This document shows positions 36,740 to 58,285 of a stretch of DNA of 64,000 bases, in pieces; the first letter of the stretch is position 1; the number at the start of each line of letters is the position of its first letter. The notes below the pieces were generated by a model that searched no databases, was not told the DNA's origin, and saw nothing but the letters and a program-made list of their open reading frames with translations. The position numbers and the translations under genes are program-made. Location of the stretch: assembly GCF_032118995.1 (NCBI RefSeq), contig NC_092650.1, positions 4,340,001 through 4,404,000 of the forward strand, given 5' to 3'. The stretch is from Asterias amurensis. Taxonomy: Eukaryota > Echinodermata > Asteroidea > Forcipulatida > Asteriidae.

Positions 36740-36895
36740 AGTTGCAGAATAATTTAGGTCTCATTGCAAGGGTCATGGGTTCAAATCCAACCCGAGTGAT
36801 ACGCCTGTGATATTTTTTCACAGGACTCGAGGGAAAGTACTGAGTATTCAGTGCTAACACACATCGGTGTATGGGTAAAAACCAAAATTAATAAA
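36740..36895 (+). mobile_element. tRNA-derived SINE, family C
   Basis: CATGGGTTCAAATCCAACCC (box B), GATACGCCTGTGATATTTTT, then CACATCGGTGTATGGGTAAA. Confidence 0.8.
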
Positions 36896-36913
36896 CCAGA
36901 ATTTGACTCTACC

Positions 36914-36919
36914 TTTATT
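36914..36919 (-). terminator. Polyadenylation signal AATAAA of ABHD4
   Basis: The minus-strand AATAAA lies 86 nt downstream of the ABHD4 stop codon. The cleavage site was not determined. Confidence 0.5.
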
Positions 36920-37004
36920 TTGCATACTTTGGTATCAAAAGACAAAACGTGTCACCTGAGTTTACATCTGAATGAAGATATTTACGGAGTAAATAAAATG
37001 TCGA

Positions 37005-40000
37005 TCAGTCAACTTCGTCACAGATATCTCTAATGATGCCATTGAAGGCAGTCGTTCGATCCGCATATACATGATGACCAGCTTCCTTAAGAACCTAAAA
37101 AATGAATAAGTAGAAATTGCAATTATCTCCAGACTCTCTACAGATTGTCAAGAGTAGAGTTCGGGCAAACGTTTTGGTTCAGCGGGTCTTATGTGTTTAT
37201 GCTTCGTTTTTTAAAGGGCATGGGTACCAAGGCATTTTCTCCTTGGTAAAGGGCACCCTATGAGGAAATTGTAAATTTTCACTGGATCATTTCAAGGGCA
37301 CCAAGGCAAAGGCCAGGGGCATGGAGGCATTCGCCTTCATTGCCTCCGTGAAGTATCAGGCCTGCCGTCGGTTTCACAAAACTCTTCCTAACCTAAGACT
37401 AATCTTAGGATAGGACAAGTCCCAACCCTGCACTGTAGCATGCAGACCTTAAGATTAATCCTGAGTTAGGAAGAGTTACTCGTCCTAACTCGAGATAAGA
37501 TGAGTCCTTACTCTTTGTGAAATCGACAGCAGGTGTTAAAGGGTTTTGACACCTTGTACAGATCAATTTTTTTAGCCATGACATGAATCCCTCCCTTCTC
37601 ACTATGAATGAAGATGTATGTAAACTAATTAACCTGTAGAAGTTTCAGCTTTATTGGTTGTCAAGTTTTTCGAGAGGAAAAAGGAAAATCACATAGTAAG
37701 GTTTTCAGGAGAGTCTTGTAAAGCCATGAACATGCCCAAACTATGTTCCTGTGAAAGTGTTTTACTCATTTCCCAAAAATGTACAACACCTCAGTAAGTA
37801 TTATTTCATTGGAAGCTTTCTTTAATCCTTATCTTCAAACCAGGTATGTTTAAATGTAAGTCTGTGGACGATTGTGTTTTCTGTTGTACAGAGAGTACCC
37901 AAATCGTTTAAACAGAGAATTGTTCTGAAACTTACGTGGACCTTGGTGTACGCATCTTTCCTTATATCTTTCAACTTTTCTCCTCCTGCACGGTTCATCC
38001 ACGAGTCTTCACCGTAGATCGCTGTGACTGGAACTTTCTTAGATAGTTGCTCTACTCGTCTCACCATTGGGTTAACAGCCCAGCCCAACATCTGGGACAT
38101 CGACTTGAAGGCCTCTTCACCACTAATATTTAAAAACAATATTTTTTTAAAGTTGTTTAAAGACACTGGACACTATTGGTAATTGTCAAAGACTAGCCTT
38201 CACAGTTGGTGTATCTCAACATGTGCATAAAATAACAAATCTGTGAAAAATTGAGCTCAATCGGTCAACGAAGTTGCAAGATAATAATGAAAGAAATAAA
38301 CACCCCTGTCACACGAAGTTGTGTGCTTTCAGATGCTTGATTACGAGACCTCAATTCTAAATCCGAGGTCTCGAAATCAAATTCATGGAAAATTACTTCT
38401 TTTTTGAAAACCGCTTTACTTCAGAGGGAGCCATTTCTAACAATGTTTAATACTATCAAACTATCCCCATTACTCGTTACCAAGAAAGGTTTTATGAGAA
38501 TAATTATTTTGAGTAATTACCAAATAGTGTCCACTGCCTTTAAAGGCACTGGACACTATTCGTTATTAGTCACAATAATTGTTAGCATAAAAACCTACCT
38601 GGTAACAGGCAATGGAGAGCTGTTGATAGTATAAAACATTGTGAGAAACAGCTCCCCTCTGAAGTAAATAGATTTTGAGAAAGAGGTAATTTCTCACTAA
38701 AATAATAAAAGACTTCTGGCCTGAAGCCTTTTATTAGGCATCTAAAAGCACATAAATTGGTGTAAAAAAGTTTTTTTTTTTTTCATTATCCTCTTGCAAC
38801 TTTGACGACCAATTGATTCCAAATTTTCACAGATTTGTTATTTTAAACATAATGTTGGGAAACACCAAGTGACAAAACTGGTCTTTGACAATATTACTAA
38901 AGATGTCCAACTGGTGCCTTTAAGCAGCTCAATGAAGTTGGGCATAATAGACTCATATGTACCTTGGCTGTTGTGCATTGCAATGGTAGATGTAGGTGCA
39001 GATGCGATCATCATCAAAAAGTTTGATGAACTTTTTGCTGAGATCTCCACGAGCTCGCTTGAGGAGACGGGGACCTGAAGAATAAAGGAAGAGCTGTTGG
39101 TAAGGGTGTTGTCTAGGGGCGTTTCTCAAACCTCGACTTGGGCTCGAGGCTCTGTGTGCTGATGTTCAAGCAATACACGCTCCTCCAAAATGCAGGTTAA
39201 AGGCTGAGCTGCACGCGCAGCATGCAGAGCCTAAGCCTGAGATGGAGCCAAAGCCAAAGTTTAAGAAAGGCCCAAGGACATCGCACACTCCAATTCACAA
39301 TGATGTGGTGACCAAGCCATAGCCGTAGCCGCCAATTTGGTCATGTTAGACAGACAATAAATTGTCAACCTGTTTGCAGGTAAATCAAATTTCTTTGGGG
39401 CTACATCTGTAACCACACAGCGCCAGGTCTGTATACTTACAAGGTTGAGGGCATGTCCTGTTTTTTTAAATGAATTCAGATTCAAGACAAGCTTTTAGCT
39501 AGAAGTTGACCAAACTTGAGCTCTACCACTTATTTCAAAAAGGGTTAAAAGTGTAGAAATTTCTGCAGGCAAACATCTAGACCTAAATTCATCGGCTTAC
39601 CAACAAAATTACCCGCTTACCGTGCCCTGTTAAGCCAAGATTTCATGAAAATCGGCCATGGGCTCATAAAATTTTTTTGATTTTGAAATGTGCTTACCCC
39701 AAGGACCAGCAGCTCTTATACTGGACAGTGGATTGAATGCTGTTGCCACCGCCCCAATGGCCCTGATCCACAGTGGGAATCGAAGCTCTTCTGCAGGGGG
39801 CTTCTCACTGAACCCCCACGGGTCAGCCAGCACCAGATGTTGTACCCTCTCCGGGTGTTGTATGCTATAGGAGTACGTCAAATACCCACCGAGGCTATGA
39901 CCGACCAGCACCATTTTTTCAATGCCGACTTTGCTCCGCCATTTCTCCATCGCATCGACAAATTCTTTCTCAGCGAGCTCAGGATCGTTGGGCATCTTCG

Positions 40001-42131
40001 GTCTAGAACTGCGACCAAAGCCAAGCATGTCGAAGGCATAGAGGGGTTGTTTTTCGGATAAGGCATCAAGGTTGAGGGACCACAATCCAACTCCGCTAGC
40101 AAATCCATGGACTAGGACGACTGGTGTTTTATCCGAGGCCTCACTAGGATTCAGTTTGATAGTCCATAGTTTATCCTCACTGGTTATTGGCACAAATTTA
40201 CCCTCATATTTAGTTTTGATACCTGAAAACAAAAGAACAATTGACTTTATCGAGAGTATTTTATAAAATAAAGGTCAAGTATCATGACAAATACATTGCT
40301 GACATATTTGGTAGGTTTACTTTGCATAAAGACTATTTGTTGGAAAGCGCTCAAGAAAAAAACAGGTGTTTGTATTGTACACCAAAACCAAACAGTACAC
40401 TACCATTGTGTCTTATAAAAGAATTTTTTCTTTACAATTTAGGTGTATATATTTATTTATTTAGTTGTATGGTACACAACATCAAAACGTATTTTGGTTA
40501 AATAAATTCAGAATTTATAGAGGGAGAGTTTGTGTACTTGATGAAGTCTACAAATGTATATCACATAGATTTTGACTATCAGAGGCCCTTTAAGATATTG
40601 TCCAAGGGTATTCTACAAGAGGACCCTTTTTCAGGCATTCTGTAATAGACCTTATCGCAAATACTTTGGCGTGCGCTAGGCGTGGAATTAGGTGCATTCT
40701 GATGATCTAGCTAGGGATCAAATTTGATTGCTAGCTAGACCAGAATGCACCTCATTCAACAGTGACTGCTTGCGGAATGGGTATTTGCGAAAAGGTCTAT
40801 AGCAATCATAGATAGCCGAAAATATACCCCAACCCACCCTGGGGGGGGGGGGGGCGGGTTAAGTGAACAGGGGTGGATTTCACAAAGAGTTAGGACTAGT
40901 CTTATCTCGAGTTAGGACTAGTTACTCATCCTAACTTAGGACTATCCATGCTATTTGTATATCTCTTAGGACTAGTCCTAAGTTACAATGTAGGACTAGT
41001 CCTAACTCTTTGTGAAATCCTCCCCAGGGCTAAAAAAAATTGCAGACTTTTTAGAGGAAGAACAGGCTCACATGATAAGATACTTTCTTCCGCTTGCTGA
41101 AGTAACTTTGCAGAAGTTGGACTCCATCTCCCCCATGTTCTGTTGCTAAACCATCCAGCAGAGCTGCAAAACAAGTTTAAAGCAATGTAAATTAAGATTT
41201 CGGATAACTTTCCATATGGCGCCACCACTTGTTCACTAATTTTTACAAAAAGGGATATCTCATTGAGGTAAATTAGATACTATATTATTTCATATCGAAT
41301 GAAAAAGTGATGGCGCCATATGGACACTTTTCCAATATTTCCTTTGTTTATAAGTAAACATAATTGACTTAACTTTTTTGGAACAATGGATTTTAACAGA
41401 TTTTATTTCTGAAACTTGAATAAAAGTTACCTTCTTTTAAAATCTAACATCGCAAGTGAATGTAAACAAGGAAAATGACCATCCAACATTCATTCTGCAC
41501 TGTTCTTTTGTCACCACATTTTTTTTTTTTGTGATAATCAAAGTTACGATAAATCACAGCAACTTATTATATTTTGAATCCATACAGGACATGATGAATG
41601 CACAGTTTAGATCAATTTCAAATCAATTAAATTCACTTTATTTCCAGTCCAATTAAGGTTAACAATACACAAGATGATTTAGGTGAATAGTAAGCAAAGC
41701 AAATGCAATATGTAATGTTAATTTGTTGCGATAACGTAACTCTCCTCCCGACGGCGGGGGGAGGGTTACGCTATCGCAACTATATGTTAATACAATTATT
41801 AGTTGCGATAATGTATCCCTCCTCGCGGTTGCCGGGAGGAGGGTTACGTTATTGCAACTATACAATGATGTAATACAATATTATACTTAAAACAAACTTT
41901 TACAGTCATACAATTTATTTAATACGAACATAAAATACAAAATCAAAACAAAAACAAAACACATTATGGTCAATAAATTGAGATGGAGATTACAAAAATG
42001 CAAGCAAATCAATTTAAAAAAAATAGTAACCTTTCTTCATTATTGTTTGAAATATCTTGGTAAGATTCAGAGGACACCATCTGTTGTGAATCCACTTCTC
42101 CCTCAGCGATTGGTGCAGACATTGTTGTCAT
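37005..42131 (-). CDS. ABHD4: ABHD4/ABHD5-family lysophospholipase, complete, six exons
   Basis: Minus-strand exons 42131-42031, 41163-41072, 40222-39698, 39074-38963, 38122-37936 and 37094-37005 give 368 residues in one phase-consistent frame. The alpha/beta-hydrolase core shows the oxyanion HGF at about 103-105, nucleophile Ser about 174 in GHSLGG, LADPWGF, IYHCNAQ, and the catalytic His in AGHHVYAD near residue 346, ending ICDEVD. ABHD5 (CGI-58) replaces the nucleophile with Asn, so the intact Ser plus GPWG and HHVYAD favour ABHD4, which deacylates N-acyl phosphatidylethanolamines and lyso-forms in anandamide synthesis. The start used is the MTTM methionine; the frame stays open upstream, so the leader could differ. 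A polyadenylation signal follows the stop by 86 nt. Confidence 0.93.
37213..37364. mobile_element. CAGGCCTG-ended element, ABHD4 intron 5
   Basis: AAGGCATTTTCTCCTTGG to GAAGTATCAGGCCTG; the left terminus is missing. Confidence 0.82.
37365..37533. mobile_element. TCGATTTCAC/TTAGGACGAG MITE in ABHD4 intron 5
   Basis: Begins at the very end of a CAGGCCTG element (37213-37364) and ends 3 bp before a TTAA MITE (37536), so three repeats abut here. Confidence 0.85.
37536..37911. mobile_element. TTAA MITE family 3, ABHD4 intron 5
   Basis: TTAAAGGGTTTTGACACC to GTACCCAAATCGTTTAA; ends 25 bp from ABHD4 exon 5. Confidence 0.87.
38157..38543. mobile_element. TTAA MITE family 1, first of two filling ABHD4 intron 4
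   Basis: TTAAAGACACTGGACACTAT to GTCCACTGCCTTTAA. Shares its right TTAA with the next copy and lies 34 bp from exon 5. Confidence 0.92.
38540..38923. mobile_element. TTAA MITE family 1, second of two filling ABHD4 intron 4
   Basis: TTAAAGGCACTGGACACTAT to a decayed CAACTGGTGCCTTTAA; inverted relative to the first and 39 bp from exon 4. Confidence 0.9.
39117..39270. mobile_element. GGGCGTTTCTCAAACCTCG palindromic MITE, ABHD4 intron 3
   Basis: Arms GGGCGTTTCTCAAACC and AGTTTAAGAAAGGCCC around CTCGAGGCTCTGTG/AGCATGCAGAGCCT. Confidence 0.65.
40646..40799. mobile_element. TAGACCTTATCGCAAATAC MITE in ABHD4 intron 2
   Basis: Arms TAGACCTTATCGCAAATAC and GTATTTGCGAAAAGGTCTA; same family as 7634-7784. 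Confidence 0.87.
40869..41029. mobile_element. GATTTCACAAAGAGTTAGGAC MITE in ABHD4 intron 2
   Basis: A near-perfect palindrome of about 160 bp with repeated TTAGGACTAGTCCTAA cores; it lies 43 bp from ABHD4 exon 2. Confidence 0.85.
41198..41336. mobile_element. GGCGCCACCACTT MITE in ABHD4 intron 1
   Basis: Arms CTTTCCATATGGCGCCACCA and GATGGCGCCATATGGACAC; inverted relative to 29062-29190. Confidence 0.85.
41725..41780. repeat. GTTGCGATAACGTAAC palindrome 1
   Basis: GTTGCGATAACGTAAC faces GTTACGCTATCGCAAC across a G/C-rich CTCCTCCCGACGGCGG centre; ATGTTAAT lies on both sides. Member of a five-copy local cluster. Confidence 0.9.
41802..41858. repeat. GTTGCGATAACGTAAC palindrome 2
   Basis: GTTGCGATAATGTATCCCTC faces GAGGGTTACGTTATTGCAAC; 21 bp after palindrome 1. 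Confidence 0.9.
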
Positions 42132-42920
42132 TGTTGTTGAGCGAAGTCTACAACCAAAATTCTTTAAATTGTTGTTGATAAAAATACAACGGCGCAGCTC
42201 ACAAAATGTTCTTTTTATTAAACCGCGATAAAACATGGATAAAAAAACGACTAATGTCGCACTCGCAGGAAGAAAACCAGTCCTGCTTACTGGTAAAACT
42301 ATGGTCGAATGTCACCAGCAGGGAAATCCATCGATGCACTCACATAGCAAAAGATGGTATGATTCAGCGATTTTGTTTTCAGACCCGATGATGTAACACT
42401 TGTGTACACAACAATCGAGGGATTCCTTGAAAAAATACACACTGCTCTGATCTGACACGGCGGCGGGTCATCACCTTTTAACCTTTTAACCCCGTGTATG
42501 ACGTCATACCATATTCGTCTGAATTCTAGACTCCAATAATGTACTTCCCAGATATCCATTAAAATATTTTGACCACCAGTCGCAATTACGACGCCCTCAC
42601 CCGTCATGAGCTGGCGCGCACACTGAGCGTTTTCGTAACAGCGGCATTGCTTTCGGCTCTGTCTGAAGTCCCATATATATGTGCACGTGGCATTCGGAGC
42701 CGGCTGACATTGAAACCGTAGTTTTGCAAAAAGTCTTTTTACGTCACACACACCCGGCTTTTTTTGCATACATGGGCCGGCATATGACGCAATTTGCAGC
42801 CGCTTCCCCCCGCATGACCTTCGTCAGGATCGTGTAGGATTTCTAACGCCAAAAGAGTCTAAGTTTACGGTTAAAAGTCAAAATATTTTGAAATATATTC
42901 TTTAGATTACATTAGTTATC
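42132..42920. promoter_or_regulatory. Divergent ABHD4/PRELID3B promoter region with CRE palindrome
   Basis: The 789-bp head-to-head gap contains the CRE TGACGTCA at 42499-42506 inside the longer palindrome TATGACGTCATA, plus a half-site TTACGTCAC near 42739. It is more CpG-rich than its surroundings. ATF/CREB sites in a gap of this size suggest a shared promoter. A 156-codon open frame on the minus strand (42299-42769) lies here but shows no known domain. Confidence 0.55.
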
Positions 42921-52537
<9,617 letters not shown>

Positions 52538-52709
52538 AACCTGTACAGAGCAAGGTTACGGATAATTGTATTTAACACAGTATCGAAGCTCATGAGCACG
52601 GAGGATATAAAACACAGTATCAAAGCTCAAGAGCATGGAGGATATAAAAACACTCAACTATAAGTAAATAACCCTGCGGAGCAAGAACATGGAGAATTGT
52701 AAAACACAG

Positions 52710-52891
52710 CAGGCCTGTATCCTTCATTTATTAAAGGTCAAGGGCAACAAGACATTTTCTCCTTGGTAAAGGGCACCCTACATGTATGACAAATTTGTAA
52801 ATTACTTCTGGAGCATTTCAAGGGCACCAAGGCAACGACCATGGGGCACGGAGGCAATCGCCTTTGTTGCCTCCTTGAAGTAACAGGCCTG
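52710..52891. mobile_element. CAGGCCTG-ended element inside the PRELID3B 3' repeats
   Basis: Full copy with CAGGCCTG at both ends, flanked by CACAG on both sides; it interrupts a decayed copy of the PRELID3B terminal exon. Confidence 0.85.
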
Positions 52892-53109
52892 CACAGTATC
52901 AGAGCTCATTGGCATGGAGAATTGTAAAACACAGTATGGAGACACTCATCTATGAGTAAATAACCCGGACGGAGCAAGAGCATGGAGGAAATAAAACAGA
53001 GTAATGAAGTCACTCAACTTCCAGTAAAGCACCCTGAGATCACCCTTGTCTAAAGAAGAACATCTCACATGTAATTTCTCAGTTTTTTTCATGATTTCAG
53101 GGTTTGATT

Positions 53110-53405
53110 TTTATAAATCCTTAAACCTTTTTGGAAGAAGGAAAGCAGTTACCAAAGAGAGAAAGAAGTTGTCTACATTGTGTCCAAACCTGTTGTTTTG
53201 TATTTCTGGAGATGCACAGAGTCTGTACACCTCTTGAAATATTGTAACATGTGGGAGGTTTTCCTAAAACCTCCTTGAGCCTTGAAGATTCTTGAAAGAA
53301 GTAATGCATTCACCAAAGGAAGGGAAAACATTTTGTAGTTTGCATTTCTGGTGATGCACAGAGTCTGTAAACCACCTGTTTTTGTAACATCTGGGAGGTT
53401 CTGGT
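53110..53405. repeat. Two direct repeats of about 130-160 bp
   Basis: GATGCACAGAGTCTGTA and TGTAACAT(G/C)TGGGAGGTT recur at 53211-53260 and 53352-53402, each after a GGAAGAAGGAAAG/GGAAGGGAAAAC stretch. Confidence 0.75.
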
Positions 53406-53819
53406 TCTAAAATAAGGGGGAACGTAGGTCTGAACTGAAGTTGCTCCGTCTTGTTCTGGGGAATAAAAAAAACCTTTGACATTGGCTAGTCCAAAAGAAT
53501 ATAGCATGTATTCATGTCATCTGACTTGAAGTGGTTAAGGAACGTTTTCAGATCCTGACCTATGTGTGAACTGCCTTTTAGTGTGTGAATCTTGAAATGG
53601 GTGCTTCATTGAATTCCAGATTTATATTTGTGATCCTTAGGGCTTGCACATTTTCTGTGGCCTATTAGGTTTGGTTAATTAGAGGCAGAGGGTATATTGG
53701 TGGCATGAGGTACATGTGTATTAGTGGCCTGAGGTTTGGGTTGGTGAAATGAGTTTATGGTGCTTTGCTTAGGCCATAAATCCACGTGTCGTTTATGCGT
53801 TGCGCATAGTGTGCAATGC

Positions 53820-54180
53820 TTAAAGGAACACGTTGCCTTGGATCGGTCGAGTTGGTCTTTGAAAAGCGTTTGTAACCAGTTTGTTACGAAATGCATACAA
53901 TGATCCACACAAACATGCCTCCAAATTGCCCGGTTATCCTTTTACCTCGTCGACTAACAAGGTCGGCCATTTATGGGAGTCAAATTTGTGACTCCCATAA
54001 ATGGCCGACCGTGTTAGTTTGCACAGTAAAAGGAAAACTTCGCAATTTCGAGGCAAACTTGTGTGGATCATTGCATTCTACATTTAAAACATCTTTCCAA
54101 CCATATGCATTTTATAAAAAAGGGTTACACATGCTTTTTATAGACCAACTCGTCCAATCCAAGGCAACGTGTATCTTTAA
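53820..54180. mobile_element. TTAA foldback MITE family 2, full copy
   Basis: TTAAAGGAACACGTTGCCTT to GGCAACGTGTATCTTTAA; the arms pair around a central TTTATGGGAGTCAAAT palindrome. Confidence 0.9.
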
Positions 54181-54462
54181 ACATGAAAGTACACACCAAG
54201 CAATGCACATGAATCCATTTTTGGTGTGAATTTTTGTTTTAATTGATTGTACACTATGTATTATGGACAACATATGACAGACACACCGATTTCAGGCCTT
54301 ATTCAAATTTTGCAAAATGATTGTTGTTTTTTCCCCCTGTGGCCTTAGCTTTCTTGTTCCCTGAGAATCTAATGCAGATTTTGTATGGCTTCAATCACCA
54401 AAATCAAAAATGGTTCAGTCTATTTGAGACAAGCCTCATGAATGGGGCTGCGGTACGATGTA

Positions 54463-54665
54463 TAGACCGTATTGAATAACCCCTTTTTTGCTATGAAAGT
54501 CGCCATTTTGTAGGGCAAACTGTATGGGCGTCTAAACCCGTACATCAAAGAAGCATGCAGCGTTCCCGGTTTGATTTCTACAACACAAGCACGCGCGCAC
54601 ACGCTCGCAGACGCCATCTTGTAGGGCAGATATTTGAACGGTGACGTCATATTCAATACGGTCTA
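54463..54665. mobile_element. TAGACCGTATTGAATA MITE
   Basis: Inverted ends TAGACCGTATTGAATA and TATTCAATACGGTCTA at TA sites, 203 bp, with GCCATTTTGTAGGGCA and GCCATCTTGTAGGGCA direct repeats inside. Confidence 0.85.
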
Positions 54666-55021
54666 TTCAGACATTTAACTTCTTTGCAAAAGGTGTCTGT
54701 TTACACCCAAACCAAACAGTGCGCTATAATATAGCGCCACCAAGGGCTAATTGAGAACTTTATGGTTGAACTTTGTGTAATTATGTTCTGCTGCACAAAA
54801 GACCAACTTGAAATCTGTACACATTTGTTTCTTCTGACAGTAAAGAATAACAGACACTTGATTTGTGCTTCCATTTCTGAGATTCACTCAATTTTATCTT
54901 TCAATGTTTTCACAGTCAATTTATATTGAATGCAACAGGCCAATCTAGCTTTTGTACTCCCCCAAAAAACATTTTGTAGTTTTGTGTGAATTCATTTCCA
55001 AAGGATGTTTGTCTTCCAGGC

Positions 55022-55215
55022 CAGGGCCCAATTCTATGGCTCTGCTTACTGCCGAATTTCGCGCTTACGATCACCAATCTCTGCTTACTGTGCAAGCACC
55101 GTGTTTCTGGGCTAGCTGTGTAAGCAGGGAATACGCAGGCGCACAAGCTAAAATTCCTTGCTAACCAGTGAAATACGCTTGACGTAAGTGCAGAATTCCC
55201 TGCTTCCCTAAGCCC
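55022..55215. mobile_element. GGGCCCAATTCTATGGC MITE
   Basis: AGGGCCCAATTCTATGGCTC then TGCTTACTG repeats; same family as 47788-48044, right end worn. Confidence 0.7.
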
Positions 55216-55257
55216 TTTAATAGACCGTAAATTTGCATCGGGGATGAAGAATATTCA

Positions 55258-55348
55258 TTTTGGTTTTACCCATACACTGATGTGTGTTTGCTTCGTAAAC
55301 AGTGCTAACTCACATCGGTGTATATGCGTAAAACCAAAATGAAGATGT
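55258..55348. mobile_element. SINE family C tails in inverted arrangement
   Basis: GGTTTTACCCATACACTGAT and CACATCGGTGTATATGCGTA are inverse copies of the family C tail, making a 90-bp palindrome. Confidence 0.7.
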
Positions 55349-55657
55349 TGCTGGAAAACATAAACAGAGACTTAGGTTTTAAAAGTGGTTTATTTTTTAT
55401 TGGCAAATTGCACTAAAGTAAATATTAGCATCCCAAAGTGACCATGCGCTGTCTAAAGAAAAGTATATTGTATATATTTGAGTTTGAATTTTAAAATATT
55501 AGATTAAAATAGTTAAGGATTTATTTCAATTTTATGTGAGGTACTTTTTATGATCGCTTAATTTTATTTTTTACATACTCTTGTTGAGGGTAGTTTAAGC
55601 ACAGCAACAATCTCATTAATAAATAATCACTTTTAAAGAGAATGCAGAAAGCATTTC

Positions 55658-55961
55658 TTAAAGACACTGGACACTTTTGGAAATTGTCAAAGACCAGTCT
55701 TCTCACTTTGTGTATCTAAACTTATGCACAAAATAAACCTGTGAAATTTTGAACTCGATTGGTCCTCGACGATAATAATGGAAGAAAAAACACCTTGTCT
55801 CACAGGAAGTTGTGTGCTTTCAGACGCTTGATTTCGGACCCCAAAATCTAATTCTGAGGTCTCGACTTCAAATTCAAAATATTTAGTGGAAAACTACTAA
55901 AAGTAAGTTTTTATGGGAACAATTGTTTTGATTAATTACCAACAGTGTCCAGTGCCTTTAA
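55658..55961. mobile_element. TTAA MITE family 1, shortened copy
   Basis: TTAAAGACACTGGACACTTT to GTGTCCAGTGCCTTTAA, about 300 bp. Confidence 0.88.
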
Positions 55962-56009
55962 AGAGTAGTGCTACACACATACTACAAGACAAAATAATAT
56001 CCACTGCCA

Positions 56010-57185
56010 TGCAGGGCCCAACTTCATAAAGGTCCTTAAGTACAAAAAGTAGCTTAGCAAAACAAAATTTCGCTTGAGTTTTATTTGTCACTGGTATCCT
56101 GCTCATTTATGCTAAGCAGGATATTTTTACTTTGATGTTTGTTATGTTTTCAGTTAAGTTTAAAAGTGATCTGAACACCCAGTAGTTTGATCAATTCATG
56201 TTGATTTTTTTTTTATTGGAAAGTTTACAATGTTATCAGCTGATATGTAAATTGAGCGGATTAGGTGTCATGGGTATTGTATTATATTTTATATAAAAAT
56301 GAAGACTTTATGTCTGCAAGTTACACCAACCAAATTTATTTTTCTGTGTATAAAACATGAACTCGCACAAGGGGTCTATAAATTTGTTGTCGGTTTTGTT
56401 TTGCTGATTTGGCAATGGAGTTCAGTTGAGAATATTTAATATTTAAACTTTATTCGTACCTTTTACTGGTTTTGGGGAGAATAAAGTTGCAGTGAGTTTG
56501 AGGTTTTCATAAAAAAAAATATTTTTCTTTTGGATTTACTTTTGTGTCTCAGTGTTGTTTTGATGCTCTTTACATCAATGAGAGTCGACAAACTCCCACA
56601 AGTGGATATAAACTTGGAACAGCCAGTCTTAGGAAATGAATGGGCTGAATCGATGTTGCATGGTGTACAATCCCCCCCCCAAAAAAAAGACCCCCCCCCC
56701 AAAAAAAAAAAAAACCACCCAATGATGGTGTTCTGGCTGGAAACCTATTTTTGCTAAGCTAACATTTTTAAAGCAAGTTTTTGTGCTTGCAGGCTATACA
56801 AGAGCCGCTTAAGCAGAGAATTATGCTTGCCAAATTTCTGCTAAGGAAATTTAACAGGACATCAGTCACAGATTGTACTTGTGTATCGTATATAGTAGTC
56901 TTGAAATCAAGTCGGTAATTGTTAAGCGCTGTATACCTACGGGGAGGGTACACTCATACTCAATCCCAGTATGTGTGTGAGTCAGTGGCTGCCACGCGCT
57001 ACCTACGACCGATGCATGAAAGTATTATCGCACTGCGACTATTGCATGAACGTCAGAATGTGTGTTTGTAACAAATGGGCAGCGCCTAACGACTTGTCAT
57101 CAAGTCTAGTACTTTAGTTCCAGCTCCAACTTTGTCGTGCTTACCTACTGTTTGTGCTAAGCAGCTCTATGAAATTGAGCCAGGT
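56010..57185. mobile_element. GGGCCCAACTTCATAAAGG MITE arms spread by insertions
   Basis: The left arm (56013-56120, AGCAGG) and right arm material (56730-56880 and 57140-57185, GCAGCTCTATGAAATTGAGCC) of the GGGCCCAATT family are separated by about 600 bp and 260 bp of unrelated sequence including poly-C/poly-A runs at 56679-56715. Confidence 0.55.
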
Positions 57186-57189
57186 AATC

Positions 57190-58105
57190 AAACCCAAACT
57201 CTGCTGATCAGAAACACCATCCCCTAAGTGTATGATAATCTTACAAGCTCATGCAACAGAGTAATAACTAGTAACAAGACACTGGGGTTAAAGTTTACTT
57301 AAGTTTCCATAGAATTTTATTACAAAATCTGTTTTAATGGTGTTAAAGCAAACAACCAGTTCTTTTAGCAGCGTCACAAATCTTTTGCGAACAATTAGTC
57401 ATACTATATAAAGTGTTTGCTTTTAAAGTAATTACATTTTATTAATACATTACATGATATGAGTAAAACATTGCACCACTCAAACAAACATTTTTTTTTA
57501 TACTTTTAACTTAAAAATAAAGAAGAATGTGTTAAACTAAATGCCCAAAGTATAGTTCAGTTGTTTTAAAGAAATGCATCCGGTTAAATGGGAACGCAGT
57601 AGTCTCTTGCCTGCTGACTGGCAGTTTCACAAGATTGTTGCGTGAGCTATTTCGTTATCACCACAACAAATACTTAATGACTTGTCCACAAGTCTAGGTT
57701 TTTAATGAAGTCCTTTTTTTTCCATCAAAGACAAAAAACATGAAACTTCAAAATATTCTCAGGATTACTAGAACTAGTATCTACCAACTAAAAGTAATGT
57801 GACTTTTCAGAGGCCACAATAAATAATTTTAAAACAGAGTTGATAAAAAATTGTGTGTTTCCTTCTCATCCAAAGGTAGTGTCAGCAGCTGCAAAAGCAC
57901 ACAAAAAAGTTACAATTACAAAATAGTCTTTAAAACTATATTTGGAATATGACTCTATAAGTACAGTATTTCATTAAGTTTTCCAGTTCAATTCCAGCAA
58001 CAATTAACTCAATTAAAACCTATTCAAAATTTGCCATTGTTTAAACTCTTTCTCATTCAGATTTATTTGAGTAATTCTAATTTATTTCATTTGAAACATT
58101 TAAGA
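57190..58105. other. No gene seen
   Basis: AT-rich, no recognised repeat or coding signal. Confidence 0.55.
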
Positions 58106-58107
58106 CT

Positions 58108-58285
58108 CAGACCTGTATCTTTCATTTCTGAAAGGGCAAGAACACCAAGGCATTTTCTCCTTGGTAAAGGGCTCCCTATGAGGAAATTGTAAATTTATAC
58201 TGAAGCGTTTCAAGGGCACTGTAATGCAATGATCAGGGGGCATGGAGGCAATCGCCTTCATTGCCTCCGTGAAGTATCAGGCCTG
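58108..58285. mobile_element. CAGGCCTG-ended element, full copy
   Basis: CAGACCTG to CAGGCCTG, flanked by the 6-bp repeat AAGACT. Confidence 0.83.

Noticed and set aside
42299-42769. 156-codon minus-strand frame between ABHD4 and PRELID3B
   Set aside because: No domain or repeat similarity was recognised, it lies in the divergent promoter gap, and CpG-rich DNA favours chance open frames; kept only as a note under the promoter.
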